From: Isochrysis galbana
Taxonomy: Eukaryota; Haptophyta; Isochrysidales; Isochrysidaceae
DNA length: 64,000 bases
Assembly: GCA_018136815.1 (NCBI GenBank)
Contig: CM030933.1
Location: 7,355,137 to 7,419,136 of the forward strand
Direction: 5' to 3'
A program made the position numbers and the translations under genes. Each line of letters starts with the position of its first letter. Within the stretch, counting starts at the first letter, position 1. Below the pieces are notes generated by a model. The model saw only the letters and a list, made by a program, of their open reading frames with translations, made no database searches and was not told where the DNA came from. This document shows, in pieces, positions 1 to 11,910 of the stretch.

Positions 1-38
1 CAGGGAAGAGGGGAGGGGGGGGGAGGGGGTCTCGTGCC

Positions 39-138
39 NNNNNNNNNNNNNNNNNNNNNNNNNNNNNNNNNNNNNNNNNNNNNNNNNNNNNNNNNNNNNN
101 NNNNNNNNNNNNNNNNNNNNNNNNNNNNNNNNNNNNNN
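39..138. other. Scaffold gap (100 N)
   Basis: Exactly 100 Ns, a conventional gap of unknown true size. The flanking LTR-like repeat begins inside it, so its 5' part is missing. Confidence 0.99.
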
Positions 139-467
139 CTCTGTCCGTCGTCCTGTCGTCAGTCGTCATCCGTCGTCGCTCTCGCTCTCGTCGCTCTCGC
201 TCTCGTAACACTCATACCCAACAACCTCGCCTCTCCTCACCAGCCCCTGCCATCACAGCCCTCCTCTCACTCGCCCTCGCCTCTCGCCGCTCGTTCCATG
301 TCGTTCTCGCCGCCGTCCTCGCCCTCGCTCAAGCCCGCCTGCCCGCCTTCCTCTGCTGACGGGCTTCAGCCCGTCATCGTCTCCGAAGCCGTCTCCTCAG
401 CCGCGCCTGCCGCCGGCTTGCCACCTTCCTCATTGCCCTCAGGCCCTAAGGGCCATCCCAATTCGTC
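139..467 (+). repeat. Partial Ty3/gypsy LTR (3' end), plus orientation
   Basis: This segment reads in reverse complement like the 3' ends of the LTRs at 25860-26712 and 52142-53667. It shares the CGTCGCTCTCGCTCTCG stretch, the ACGGGCTTCAGCCCGT palindrome and the terminus CCAATTCGTCA. The conserved block ends at CGTCA in every copy, which fits a TG...CA LTR terminus. Its start lies in the N gap. It abuts copia-like RNase H sequence, so it probably landed inside an older copia element. An open frame runs through it, but the other copies carry related frames by descent, so I do not call a gene. Confidence 0.7.
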
Positions 468-720
468 AAAGAACTTGTTTGGCGAGTAAGTCACGGAGGA
501 AAGCACCAGCACGAAGGATGTGCTTTGTTTTCTTGAAGGCGACCGGGTCGAAAGCCATGTCGACGGCGGACTTGGAGTCGGAGTAAACGATTGAGGGGCC
601 ATTATGCACGATGCCAAGGTCGGTGATCGGTGAGCAGCTACCAAGGCGGTACCAATGGCTCGAGCAGCTACGGGTCCGGCGGCGCATCATCGTCGTATAC
701 AGTCGAGCCTTTGACGTCAG
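468..720 (-). pseudogene. Ty1/copia RNase H fragment
   Basis: The minus-strand frame gives SIVYSDSKSAVDMAF followed by FKKTKHI and FLRDLLAKQ. This matches the end of copia-type RNase H, where a D-x-x-(S/G)A-(V/I) box is followed by a TKHI-x(n)-F-(I/V)R(D/E) motif. Upstream codons are interrupted by stops, and the downstream end is cut by the LTR at 467. Only about 80 residues are recognisable. It is a dead relic, evidence that copia elements exist in this genome alongside gypsy types. Confidence 0.6.
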
Positions 721-886
721 CTGACGCCGAGTTGTATGTACTTGCACATGGCGCACACCCACAGACACAGACAGCCCTCTGCACCGCCAAATCTGCCCTC
801 GCCGCCGCGCGCGGACCCCGTCACCACTGCACCCGTGCCCAAGCCTTCCCAAGTATCTTCACCCGCTACCCAAGTTGATAGGCCGC

Positions 887-1129
887 CTACGGACGCGTGG
901 GTTGCCAAGGATGGAGTCTCAGGAGCCTTACCCAGATCCTGGGAACAGTCCATCTCCACACACAGTCAAGCTCTCTCCACTGGCACCCAGTGCGCAAAAG
1001 TTTAAACAGATGTCGTAACACAGTATCGTCTTCAAGTGCACGGCGCCTTCCAGTGTGCTTTGGAGGGGCAAGAAGAGAGGCTTGTTGCAAAACGAGCCGT
1101 TCAAAAATTTCATATAGTTTTAATCCCAT
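887..1129 (-). pseudogene. IS5/PIF-like transposase N-terminal fragment
   Basis: The 80-residue frame contains RRRALEDDTVLRHLFKLLRTGCQWREL. The pattern of an arginine-rich start, 'vl..l...lrtGcqWR.L', is the signature of the small N-terminal domain found before the DDE domain in IS5-type transposases. No DDE catalytic part follows. The frame degenerates after the conserved block, so it is a remnant. It could instead be an orphan domain captured by a non-autonomous element. Confidence 0.45.
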
Positions 1130-2476
1130 TTACCACCAAGAAGCAAGAAGGGAAAAATAGTTTCGTTACACGTCTTTAGGAAGGGGTCAACTTTATACCA
1201 CATATAGGCATATAGGGGGGTAGTTTATGAAAAAACAACCAAACCTGAGGTTGCACCCTCTCGGCTCATTGCGTTGTACGGCCCCCAGGAAGAGTTGCAC
1301 CTCCGGGCGTCCGAGCCAGCGCTTGCCAACGTCAAGCGAGCCAAAGCAGTGGGGCTCGAGCGCAAGCGAATCATAAGGCATTCCTGCAGCGCGTGGGGCG
1401 AGGATGGGTCAATGTGGGTGTGGGTGTGTGCCACGCCCTCAAGACCCCGCGTGCCCCCTACCAGTGGCCCCCCACACTGCTCGCGAGAGGTGTGGGCTCA
1501 CCATGCCCACTACCTCCAGGCCATTCTTCGGCCGATCGCGGGCGATTGCCCCTCGCGGAAGCTCCGCGTTTCTTATAGTGATGTGCCCCTTATTCATTTC
1601 TCTGATTCCCTCCCGTGGGCGACCGTGTCATTCTCCCAAAATAGACCGCCACGCGCGGGGGAAGGGAGGGGGGTCACTCACCGACGGCCCATTGCCTTAT
1701 TGCCTTTCGTGGGGCGGGAGGGGATTTGTGGGGTGGGGGGAGACGGTTGCCGGGGCAGGTGGGGGGGGACCCTGCGGAATCCTTGGACACCCAGGGGAGG
1801 TGGAAAATAGTGGTTAAAAAGAGTGAGTGACCGGGCTAGTGAGTGCGACCGGCCTACCATTGTCCATTGTGCTTTTGTCGGCGTTGTGGTTGGCTTTGAC
1901 TTTGTGACAAATTCAAATTCAAGAAGTGGGGGTGGGGTGGGGGTGGGGGAAGACGATGGCATCACGCGATGCCGGCCGCACATGAACGCAGGCCACCATA
2001 GACATGAAGCACCCAAAGCCTTCCATGACCTAACGATAGGCATAGGCGCATCCCGACAATGCCGGTGCCGCACAAGCGCCTTGCATGACGCGGATGGTGG
2101 AATTCAGTGTAAGGAACAGCAACTGGAGGGAAAGGGGAGGTCGCAGTCATTGGCAGCCAAAGGAATTGAAGCTGGCAGAACACACACGCGCGCGGAATCA
2201 CCACACGAACCGTCATCCCGACACGGCGACTCAACTCAAGCACTCGCAACCACTCATGAAGGACACGGGCGCAGGTACATGCGCATGCACGAATAAATGC
2301 CCAAACGCATTGCAGCAGACAGAAGCGGAGGCTCCGGCATCATCCATTCTCGTAGGGGAACCCAGAGGCGCTCCCATTTACACCATTTCCCCATCAAGTT
2401 GCGCTGCATGTCTCGTGCTCATGGACAGCGGATCGTCACTAGCCATACGCAAGGCGATAGACGTGGAGCTGCATAA
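1130..2476. other. Intergenic, no gene recognised
   Basis: Several frames of 130-180 codons are open here, but their composition (Arg/Gly/Pro-rich, overlapping on both strands) is what GC-rich noncoding DNA gives by chance. A block at 1229-1256 (GAAAAAACAACCAAACC and onward) recurs inverted at 45627-45655, so part of the stretch is dispersed repeat. G-rich runs occur at 1650-1770. Confidence 0.6.
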
Positions 2477-2550
2477 GGTCCCTGCGTAGGGACCCAACCG
2501 GCGAAAATTGTAGAAGGTCCCTGAGCAGGGACCCAACCAGCGAAAACAAC
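2477..2550. repeat. Two tandem hairpin repeats, 39-bp spacing
   Basis: GGTCCCTGCGTAGGGACC (2477-2494) and GGTCCCTGAGCAGGGACC (2516-2533) are each palindromic. Each is followed by CCAACC(G/A)GCGAAAA. The unit is repeated once with a 39-bp period and ends in a long C run at 2569-2582. They lie beyond the 3' end of the PP1 gene, which is transcribed towards them. Confidence 0.75.
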
Positions 2551-2714
2551 CAAGCCTCCCGTAAACCCCCCCCCCCCCCCCCTTCAGCCGTCTCCGGTCC
2601 CACTCCAAAGGCGACAAGTCGGCACGCTCTATCCGCCACGATGTCGAGCCCAGCACACACCACGAACGGTCGATGAGACCGACAAACGAGTCGCGACCCA
2701 AGCAGGTGGCGCAA

Positions 2715-4207
<1,493 letters not shown>

Positions 4208-5129
4208 GCTGGCGCGCGAGCTGATGCGCCGCCCAGCGCGGCCGAGCACGGCCGGTGAAGGTGGGGAGGGAGGGACCGGGGCGGTAAGATTGGCGAGAGA
4301 GAGAAAACGAAGGAAGGGAGGAGGGAGAGGGAGAGAGGGGGAACGAGAGAGAGGCGCCCGCTGCGGGGAGCCGCCACCCCCCTCGGGGCTGCCTTGCCAC
4401 AGCTTTTGGGAAGGGGGGGGGGAGGGGGGGGGAGGGCGGTGAGAGGGCGCGCGCGCGGGGGTGGGGGGGGGGAGGGGGGGGGGGGGCAGTGCGGGGAGGG
4501 CGCGAGGGGAAAGGAGGAGAAGAGAGAGGGCAGGCAGCGGCGTCGAGGAGGAGAAACGGTCCTGATGGTATAAAATGTGGTTACATGAGTTCTACAGAGT
4601 ACGGGTTGTGTGAGGGTTGAGGCGGGAGGGGGCGGGGAGAGAGAGACACACACACAGTAAAGAGCAGGAGTCGTAGGAGTACTCCTACTTTTCATTTTCT
4701 CAATAAAGCTGCCTCCTGCTCCTCTCTCTCTCGCCTCTCTCGTCGTCCCTCCTCTCTCTTCCTGGGTGCGCGCCTCTCTTCACGTAGTCTCTGCCTCCGT
4801 CCCTCCCTCTCTCTGATGTTTCTCCTCTCCCTCATTCCAGGCGAGCAGAGAATGCAAAGTAAACTGGCGATGGAGAGGTGAAGAATGAAGGCTGCCAGAA
4901 AATACAAGTAAACTAGCGATGGAGAGGTGAAGAAACAGAAGAGAGAAGAGAGTCTACTAGGAACTACAAGTAGGTGGTATAAAAAATAGTCGAACGCGAA
5001 CTCAACTCAAACTTTTTGACCGTTTGAACATAGTCAACTACCTACTATCCGTGCCCAGCCAATTCCTGAGCGCGCGTTGAAGCCTGGCACGTGGTTCTTC
5101 GCAGCCCCCACCAGCCCCACTGCAGCTCC
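4208..5129. other. PP1 upstream region and low-complexity DNA
   Basis: The first 300 bp upstream of PP1 are purine/G-rich (GAGA tracts and G runs at 4408-4500). A near-direct duplication follows at 4850-4935: AAGTAAACT(G/A)GCGATGGAGAGGTGAAGAA appears twice about 60 bp apart. No gene is recognised, and the CT-rich frames seen here are compositional. Confidence 0.6.
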
Positions 5130-5810
5130 ATGGCGTCGAGAGTGGCGTCAGAGCCAGGGGCATGCACAACCCCAACATCCCTCCGCGGGTCGCCTCAGCC
5201 CGCGCGCGACTCAGACGCCCCTCCGGCTGCATCCCCGATCGCCGTCGCGATCGACGACGTCGCAGAAGTTGTTCTTCGTGAGGAGGGGGAGGCAGGTGGG
5301 GCGCGTTCCGGGCGTCCCAGGCGTCAAGCGGCCGCTCAGATATCATACACGGCCGGGGGGCGCGTCCCTCCGCAGGATGACACGAAGGAGCGCGCGCTGA
5401 AGGCCATCCGGTGCTGGTACCACCCAGACACCGACCGGACGACGCTACGGACGAAGGCTGACTGGGCCAAGGAGTTCGGCATCGACAGACCGCGCTTCAC
5501 CTATTGGGAACGTCGTATGGGAGAAGAGACGCTGGACGCGATCAAGCGCGGCGTCGTTCCACTTCCGGACCGCCCACCCTGCTCGGCCTCGGGCGAGCAG
5601 AGGTCGTACGCGCGCTCGTCTGCGTCGGTTACGGGCGCACCATCGGCGGCGAAGTTGGGCACGCTGCATGGATACGATCTGGACGCTCTGAAGGCGCAGC
5701 TGGCGGAGGCATGCACTCGGATGGGCGATTCCAGGCCCTACGGCGCAAAGGCGGGGGATATGCATACCATAATACGGCTATTTTTAGACACGTCGATAGT
5801 TAATAGTTAA
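5130..5810 (+). CDS. Hypothetical protein, possible DNA-binding domain
   Basis: I do not recognise this gene. Translation from the ATG at 5130 gives about 226 residues: a low-complexity N-terminus, then an Arg-rich stretch (RSGRPRRQAAAQ), then a compact well-mixed segment (residues about 85-145, with ALKAIRCWYHPDTD and WAKEFGIDRPRFTYWERR). The Trp-spaced helical look suggests a small helix-turn-helix or Myb-like fold, but no family can be named. The frame ends in AT-richer DNA at 5810. It stands alone and may belong to a mobile element. An in-frame ATG at 5091 would add 13 residues. Confidence 0.35.
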   Translation: MASRVASEPGACTTPTSLRGSPQPARDSDAPPAASPIAVAIDDVAEVVLREEGEAGGARSGRPRRQAAAQISYTAGGRVPPQDDTKERALKAIRCWYHPDTDRTTLRTKADWAKEFGIDRPRFTYWERRMGEETLDAIKRGVVPLPDRPPCSASGEQRSYARSSASVTGAPSAAKLGTLHGYDLDALKAQLAEACTRMGDSRPYGAKAGDMHTIIRLFLDTSIVNS

Positions 5811-6869
5811 CAAGGTTGTTATCTACCACCCTCTAACCCCTGCCAGTTAACAAAACAAGTTCGCCAGAGAGCACTAACAAGTTCCCAAAAAACCTACCAG
5901 TTAATGGTATTCCCTAGCCTTGATAGTCACTCCACAGCCCACCACAGGGGCCTAGGGAGTAGTGCGAGTCCCGACCCGCGCCCACGCGGGGTCTGGGTCA
6001 GGGTGTTGAGTGCTCAGCCCATGCCAAGAGCCAAGAGGCAAGGCATGAGATTGACTGACGGGTCCCCCCGGAGGAGAGTTACTGTCCGGTGAAGCGGGCG
6101 CAGAGCGCCCCCATTGTCCCCCACTTATAAAAGTAGGTTGATCATTGAGGAGCAGGAGGACGAAGAGACGGAGAGTAGTTAATTTGCTTGTTATGATAAT
6201 GTTTAAGTACTAAGTGTTTAAGGCCAACGTTTGTAATATATGATACTACTAGTATCATATAATAGTATTATATGATATGATATATCAGGTCCCCGAGGAG
6301 TATCATATGACGGTATGACAGAGCAACTGGGGGCCCTGAGGAGTGCACTAATGGTAGGAGTGGCAGTCAAGGTGGCAGCAGGGCTGCCTTGCTACCACCC
6401 ACCATGGGGAGTCCTTGTTGGAGAGGCAAGTCGGAGGAGGCAGGCGTCAGAGCCAGACTCTAGCTTTCTTGGTATGCAAGGAACAGGGCTCTGACTGTTC
6501 CCTGCTTATTTGGCTGGTGAGGAGGCGAGGGTGGGGGGGCCATGTCGACGTCGTTGTCGGGCGGGGTGGAAGCCTGCGACTGCTTGGGGTCCGGCGGCTT
6601 GGGGCGGCCCCTGTGGGGCGTCATGGCTGCGGGGGGCTCGGAAGGGGGAGCAGTCGGTGCACGCACCATCGCTCAAACTATAACGATAGTTTTCTTGGAG
6701 CCATGATAGAAGAGCGTCCTGAGCTTTCATGCCCCATTTGCGCGTCCATACCCGACGTGGAAGAGGAGGGCGCACGGTCACCCACAATTGAGCTGGTCAT
6801 CTAGTCATCCAACCAATGTCGCCTTCTCTGTTGGCTTCAGGCTTCCCACCGCCTACAGCCCTTCATTCT
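5811..6869. other. Intergenic with dispersed repeats
   Basis: No convincing gene. At 6098-6140 is a copy of the dispersed block ending CACTTATAAAAGTAGGTTG. At 6238-6300 an AT palindrome built on ATATGATACTACTAGTATCATAT occurs in tandem with partial copies. At 6655-6690 the minus strand carries a CTATCGTTATAGTTTGAGCG motif directly before an ATG, related to the motifs at 13595, 14181 and 34977. A 129-codon plus-strand frame at 6415-6804 is Gly/Arg-rich and unconvincing. Confidence 0.55.
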
Positions 6870-9540
6870 TCAAGTATCACTCCCACTCCCTGCCGCCATC
6901 TTCAATCGTTTGCGCCTTTCCTCAAAACGCCGTTGAGCTGCTGCCACGGTAGTCTCATCGTTGCGCCGAAGTAGTGCACGTGTCTCAGTATTCACCTTCT
7001 GTTTGAGACTCATTATCTGTCCTCGCGCTATCTCTCCGCCGACACCTGTTGCCATCGGCTCTTTCAGACGCGGCAAGAGGTCCTGCAACCATTCCAGCTC
7101 CACGGCGCAAGCATGCTGCATCACAAGCCGGCCAATCCAAACTAATTCGCTGAACACGACGTACGAGGCCGTGTTCAGGAGCTTGCCGTTGCCTTGGCGT
7201 GTTTGCACTGTTTGCGGTGGCTCAGTCAAGGTGACGAAAGCGCTCACGCCTCGGGCTCGCCGCGCAGAGTGAATGAAGTGACCTGCGCACAATGCTTTCC
7301 GACACCGTAGGCGTGTTTGCGCTGAGGAAGGACGGATGGACGCGCCCTCTGGACCTCGTGTGCCCTCTGCACCACACGCACGAAGAAGGTCAAGGATTTG
7401 CGTCCGCACGTCGTCGGCGGCTCTTAGAGCGCGCGCATGCAAGCCATGATGAGCGCACCACGCGTCGCGATGCGGAACATCCACTTGGGCCCAATCCTCG
7501 AAGACATTGAGTAGTGTCATATGGTCACCCTGATCGCAAGGGTAGCGCCCGGACACTTGGGGTAAGCCACTGTGGGGCTGAACATTTCTTTGCCCTGGCC
7601 GTTCCACACTGGCCGCCGCTACGACGTGCACAAACGTGCTCATCGTGCGCAACACCACCCGCGCACGAAGGAGCGGAGGCGGAGCCAGCAGAGCGGCGCA
7701 CCTCCGCAGACTCGTACCTACTGCGAGACTCATGGGCTGCATCGCGCAGCTGTGCAGGCCCAGATCGGATGAAGATGTCCTCGCCGTGGATGAGCGCGCA
7801 TATCGATGCTGCTATGTCATGGCATCCACTTTCGGCCGCGCACAGCATCGTCTTGGACAAGCACGGTTCGAGCGGTAGGCGAGCCATCGATGCGCCACGT
7901 GCGGTGAGGCAGCCGTCTTGGTCAAGGGCATCGAGGAGGAAGAGCTGCCAGATGAGGATGGCCAGTGTTTGCTAAGACGCCAGGAATGGCTGCGCCCCAA
8001 CAGTGCCTGGCAGGCATACGCAGGGACACCACGGCTTTACTCACTTGCCTCAGCGCCTGCTGCAGTGCCTGCGGCTCTGGCGGGTCCAGCCAGTCTAGAG
8101 ACTCAGGGTTCTCGATACCCATAAGCTTGAGAGAGAGCACCATGTTCGCAAGATTTGTCCTATGGATCTCCGGAGGCTAAAGCGGCAACAAAAAAATGGG
8201 GGAAACCCGGTGGCTGTGAGGGCGATGTGAAGCGCTTGCTTAGGAGGACGGGGGACGGAGGGTCTGAATTCACCTGCTCTTGTAGGAATGTTGCGGCCTG
8301 CTCTTCCGTGTAGAGCCGCCACACTTCGCCCGGTGCGGTGCGCCCAGCTCTGCCGGCTCTTTGCGTGGCACTGCTTTGGCTAATAGGCACTACAGCGAGC
8401 ACCTCCATGCCCTTGTCACGCTCGTATCTGTGGGCATGGCAGCACACATCATCCGCTGGACGGAAAGCGCACGGGGAGGGGGGGGGGGGGGAGGGGGGGG
8501 GCTGCTGGGTAAGGGGGCGATCACCGCTTCTCCTTGACGACGCCTGCATCGATCACGACACTCACTCCGGGCAACGTGAGCGACGTCTCGGCAATATTGG
8601 TGGCAATTATCAGCCTGCGCGTCCGGGGCGGCGGGCGAGCGAAGACGCGCGCCTGCTCTGCAGACGGCATGGACGAATAAAGTGGAAGTACTAGGAGAGC
8701 CGGGAGCTCCGGATGCGCCTCCGCGAGCTCGTTCGCCAAGCCTCGAGCAGCGTAAGCTGCAGTGTTGATGTCCTCCTGGCCGGCCAAGAAGAGGAGGATA
8801 TCCTGCCTTGGCTCAGAGGGTCGCTGCGTGTGCACGCGCATCGCAACCTCAAGCGCCGCCTCGAGCCGTGCAGTGTCGGAGGTGATCGGCTTGGCCACAT
8901 GGTGGATGGTCACAGGGAATGTGCGCGACGCGATCCGCACCACAGGTGCATCATAGAAGAAAGCGCTGAACCTAGTCGCATCAAGCGTGGCCGACGAGAT
9001 GACAATGCGCCTGGGGCCTCGTTTCGGTGGGTCGGAGCTGCGTATCCGGCGCAAAATCTGTTTGACAATCGTGATGAGTACATCCGTGTTGAGCGACCGC
9101 TCGTGCGCCTCGTCGAGTACGATCGAGCCGTACTGCGCGAGGTCAGACTGCACGACCGCCTCGCGAAGCAGTACCCCGTCCGTCACAAACTTGATGCGCG
9201 TGTGTGGCGTGCACACGCTCTCGAAGCGAATCGCGTAGCCAACCTCGCGGCCCAGTTCTTCGCCCCGCTCCTCTGCCACCCGCCGCGCCGCCGACACCGC
9301 CGCCACACGGCGCGGCTGCGTGATAGCCACTGGACCGTAGCCTAGGCCCTCGAGCAGCTGGGGCAGCTGGCTGCTCTTGCCACAGCCGGTGGCGCCGAGG
9401 ACGATGAGGCACGCGTGGAGGGAGAGCGCCTCTGACACAAGAGCACGGTCGGAAGCGCTCATCATCGTGCTCTCCACAATGCCTGCAGCGGAGGAGGAGG
9501 AGGAGGAGGGTAGGGCGACAGACACCGACGACGACGCCAT
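6870..9540 (-). CDS. DEAH-box ATP-dependent RNA helicase, five exons
   Basis: An SF2 helicase of the DEAH/RHA group that remodels RNA or ribonucleoproteins using ATP. Exons: 9540-8525, 8427-8274, 8176-8045, 7944-7722 and 7555-6870 (2211 nt, 736 residues, phase kept throughout). Motifs in order: [10 protein letters not shown] (Walker A, about residue 55), TQPRRVAA, the DEAH box in [12 protein letters not shown], the ATNIAETS motif, and [11 protein letters not shown] after the first intron. The helicase-associated domain follows ([17 protein letters not shown], then [12 protein letters not shown]), with a DEAH-type OB fold at the C-terminus ([14 protein letters not shown], then SELVW). Length and the lack of an N-terminal S1 or RS domain resemble DHX33/DHX35-sized enzymes, not PRP22. 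The Walker A has Cys-Gly-Lys-Ser-Ser where Ser-Gly-Lys-Thr-Thr is usual. The last intron (7721-7556) is the least certain junction. Confidence 0.9.
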
Positions 9541-9830
9541 CGCCAGCGCGCGGACAGTGCGCGAGAGGGGACGAGCACTACTACTATATTTGGCTTACCC
9601 TACCTAACATAATCACGACGAAGCGCGCCAGGAGTGAAAGTGTCTGGAGTTTTTTAGTAGAAGGGATTCATAGTCCCCATGTGCCTTGGTGTACGCTTAC
9701 CGTTGGCAGCTCTGCATTGCGACTCGACTTGGTCAGGAGAGCGCGCCCGCTGAACCCCGTTGGAGCGTAGAGCGGGTGGCATATGCCAACTCCGTGGTCG
9801 CCGAACTGCTTGATCAACTTGCTCTTGGAG

Positions 9831-9837
9831 TCATAAG
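9831..9837. repeat. Left target-site duplication TCATAAG
   Basis: TCATAAG immediately left of the TIR. The same 7 bp follow the right TIR at 11897-11903. Most hAT elements make 8-bp duplications, so one base may have diverged or this family may use 7. Confidence 0.85.
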
Positions 9838-11896
9838 TAGGGCGGTCAAACAGGGCTTTTTAAGTACTAATATTGGGGGGGGTCGACATTTTTGACCGTG
9901 AGCGCAAAGCCCCGGCGAAAGCGCCTCGGAGGGTCTCCCCGCCTTTTCAGAATCCTCGTCCGAAAAGACGGTGCGAAGTCCCGTCGGACCCCCCCCCCTT
10001 GCACACGCTCTGGCGGCTCACACGAGCCGAACTAGACGTCGCTCCCACTGAGAGATGTGTTTCTTTAGTCTAAAAGGTGCCTACACACCTCTTAAATTAG
10101 GGGTCCGACGCCCCATATTGCCTATAAAGCAAATTTCAAACCCTGGTGCCCCAGCGATGACGTCCGCGCATGCACATACGCACCACACACAGCTCGCACA
10201 CGGCTCATTCGGCTGTCACAGGATGCTCCTTGACTGTCCCGACCCTCGCCCCGCAGGATTCGCCCGGGCTCGCGATTGACGAGGAGCTGGAGCACCAGGA
10301 CGCCATGGCGCTCGATGCTGCTCGCTGGTCGACAAAAATTTGCTGGCCGCTGGCGGGACAGGTGCGCTGCCGATCGCGCCCGCTCTGGCGCAGATCGACC
10401 AGGCCCATACCTACAATTCCTTTGCCGCCCCAAACGTCAGGTTCCCGACTCGTATTTCGACGCTGTGAGGCAGGGAGAACACCTGCCGCCAATGCTCAAC
10501 CAGAGCATCGGCGGCAGGTGTTCTCTCTATGTTTTCGTCGGCTCCTCGGATTTTCACCTGCATCATAGGGCTGGTAGCAATCTAGAAATGTAATTTAAGC
10601 TAGCCTGCAGCGTGATCTGCGACGGCGCGACGCGCGCGGCCGAACAGTACTGTAGAATTGATAGCTTTTTGTTTGACGTCTAAAGGGAGAAGTTTTCTCC
10701 GCACGGAGGGCTCGAAAATTGGGCAGAAGGGCGAATTTCGAGCTCTTGACCGCCCGTTCTTTTGGCTACTAGTAGATTCAATATGTAATCTAGCCAAGCA
10801 GCGGCCTGAAAGCTTCAGGCGTGATGGTTGCGATCGATTTCTGTGGGCAATCGTGTCGTGAATCACGATTGGACACCGGCTGCTTTGCGCTCATCACGAG
10901 CCAACTTTTAGAATTTTTTGTACACACGGATGACCTCCAAGGCCATTCACGTTCGGAGACACACAAGTCGTGCCCGCCAAGCACGGGCCAGTCAATAGTT
11001 CTCCCGTTTTTATGGCACAACATCCCAACATGGAGCACAAAAAGTAGTTTTGTTTTCGCATTGACGTGCTGAATTGACGGACAGCCTCGTGTCTTCAAGC
11101 GTCTCACGTTCGATTTCGAGAGACAACCCCTCCCTTTCTTTCGATGATTCGACAGTCTCATATGGTAAGACTGGTTGGCTACCGAAACATTGGCATTTGG
11201 GCATGCTGATGGTCATGTATTGTGCTCATATGTGTCTTGGACTGGTGAAATGAAGACTAAAATAAGAATTACTAAGGTTATAATTTGGCAAAACTATAAT
11301 CAATTTGATCTTTTTCTCCTGCGGCGGCGCGCGATGGCGGCCGCAGCGATGGTCGCTGGCCTCGCCAGTGGCCTCGCAAGCGGCCTGTGGCCGCTCTGGC
11401 GAGGGTCTGCGCGGCCAGGAGGCCAGCAGACACCACCTCCCACCATGCTGAGGCGGTGCCGCGCGTGATGGGGCAGCCCATCATGCGCAGCACCGTCATT
11501 TTGACGGCTCGCGGCCTGCCGCGCACTGCATGCGCGCGAGGGGCTGGCAGTAGATGCCAGCAGGGGCGAGGTGGAGGGCGCAGGCGACGCCGTGCGCCCG
11601 CGCAGGGTTTTGTACTGCCTGCCCGGGGGTAACCGTGCCCGGGGAACGCAGGCGCGCGTCGCACAGCGCGACCTGTGGTGCACTTTTGTGGTCGACGTCG
11701 ATTTCGCACGAGCGCAAAAACGTTTTTGGGTCTGTGTGTTGAATGGCGTCGAAAATTTGCATATTTCTCATTAGATTCTGCCTAATATACCCATTTCCAG
11801 TAGCATATCCTAAGATCTCGCTATGAAACCTCAATCTTGACTTAGTGAATTTTCACCCTTAGAAGTTAAAAGTAAAAGCCCTGTTTGACCGCCCTA
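9838..11896. mobile_element. Non-autonomous hAT-like DNA transposon (2059 bp)
   Basis: The ends are perfect 23-bp inverted repeats: TAGGGCGGTCAAACAGGGC plus TTTT at 9838-9860, and its reverse complement at 11874-11896. TCATAAG is duplicated outside both ends. The TAGGG start resembles hAT termini. The interior has no transposase-like frame, so the element would need a transposase from elsewhere. It holds a near-perfect hairpin at 10475-10525 and otherwise unremarkable DNA. A related right end (CTGTTTGACCGCCC preceded by AGAAGTTAAAAG) occurs at 39676-39723, so the family is present in more than one place. Intact ends and duplication suggest a fairly recent insertion. Confidence 0.85.
10475..10525. 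repeat. 23-bp near-perfect hairpin inside the hAT-like element
   Basis: The left arm at 10475-10497 (starting GAGAACACCTGCCGCC) and right arm at 10503-10525 pair over 23 bp with one mismatch around the loop AACCA. It could form a strong stem-loop in single-stranded DNA or RNA. It lies about a third of the way into the element, and no gene explains it. Confidence 0.85.
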
Positions 11897-11910
11897 TCAT
11901 AAGCCTGTGC

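Noticed and set aside
1274-1817. 137-178 residue ORFs upstream of the PP1 region
   Set aside because: Overlapping frames on both strands are equally open, with no domain, no splice context and G-run composition.
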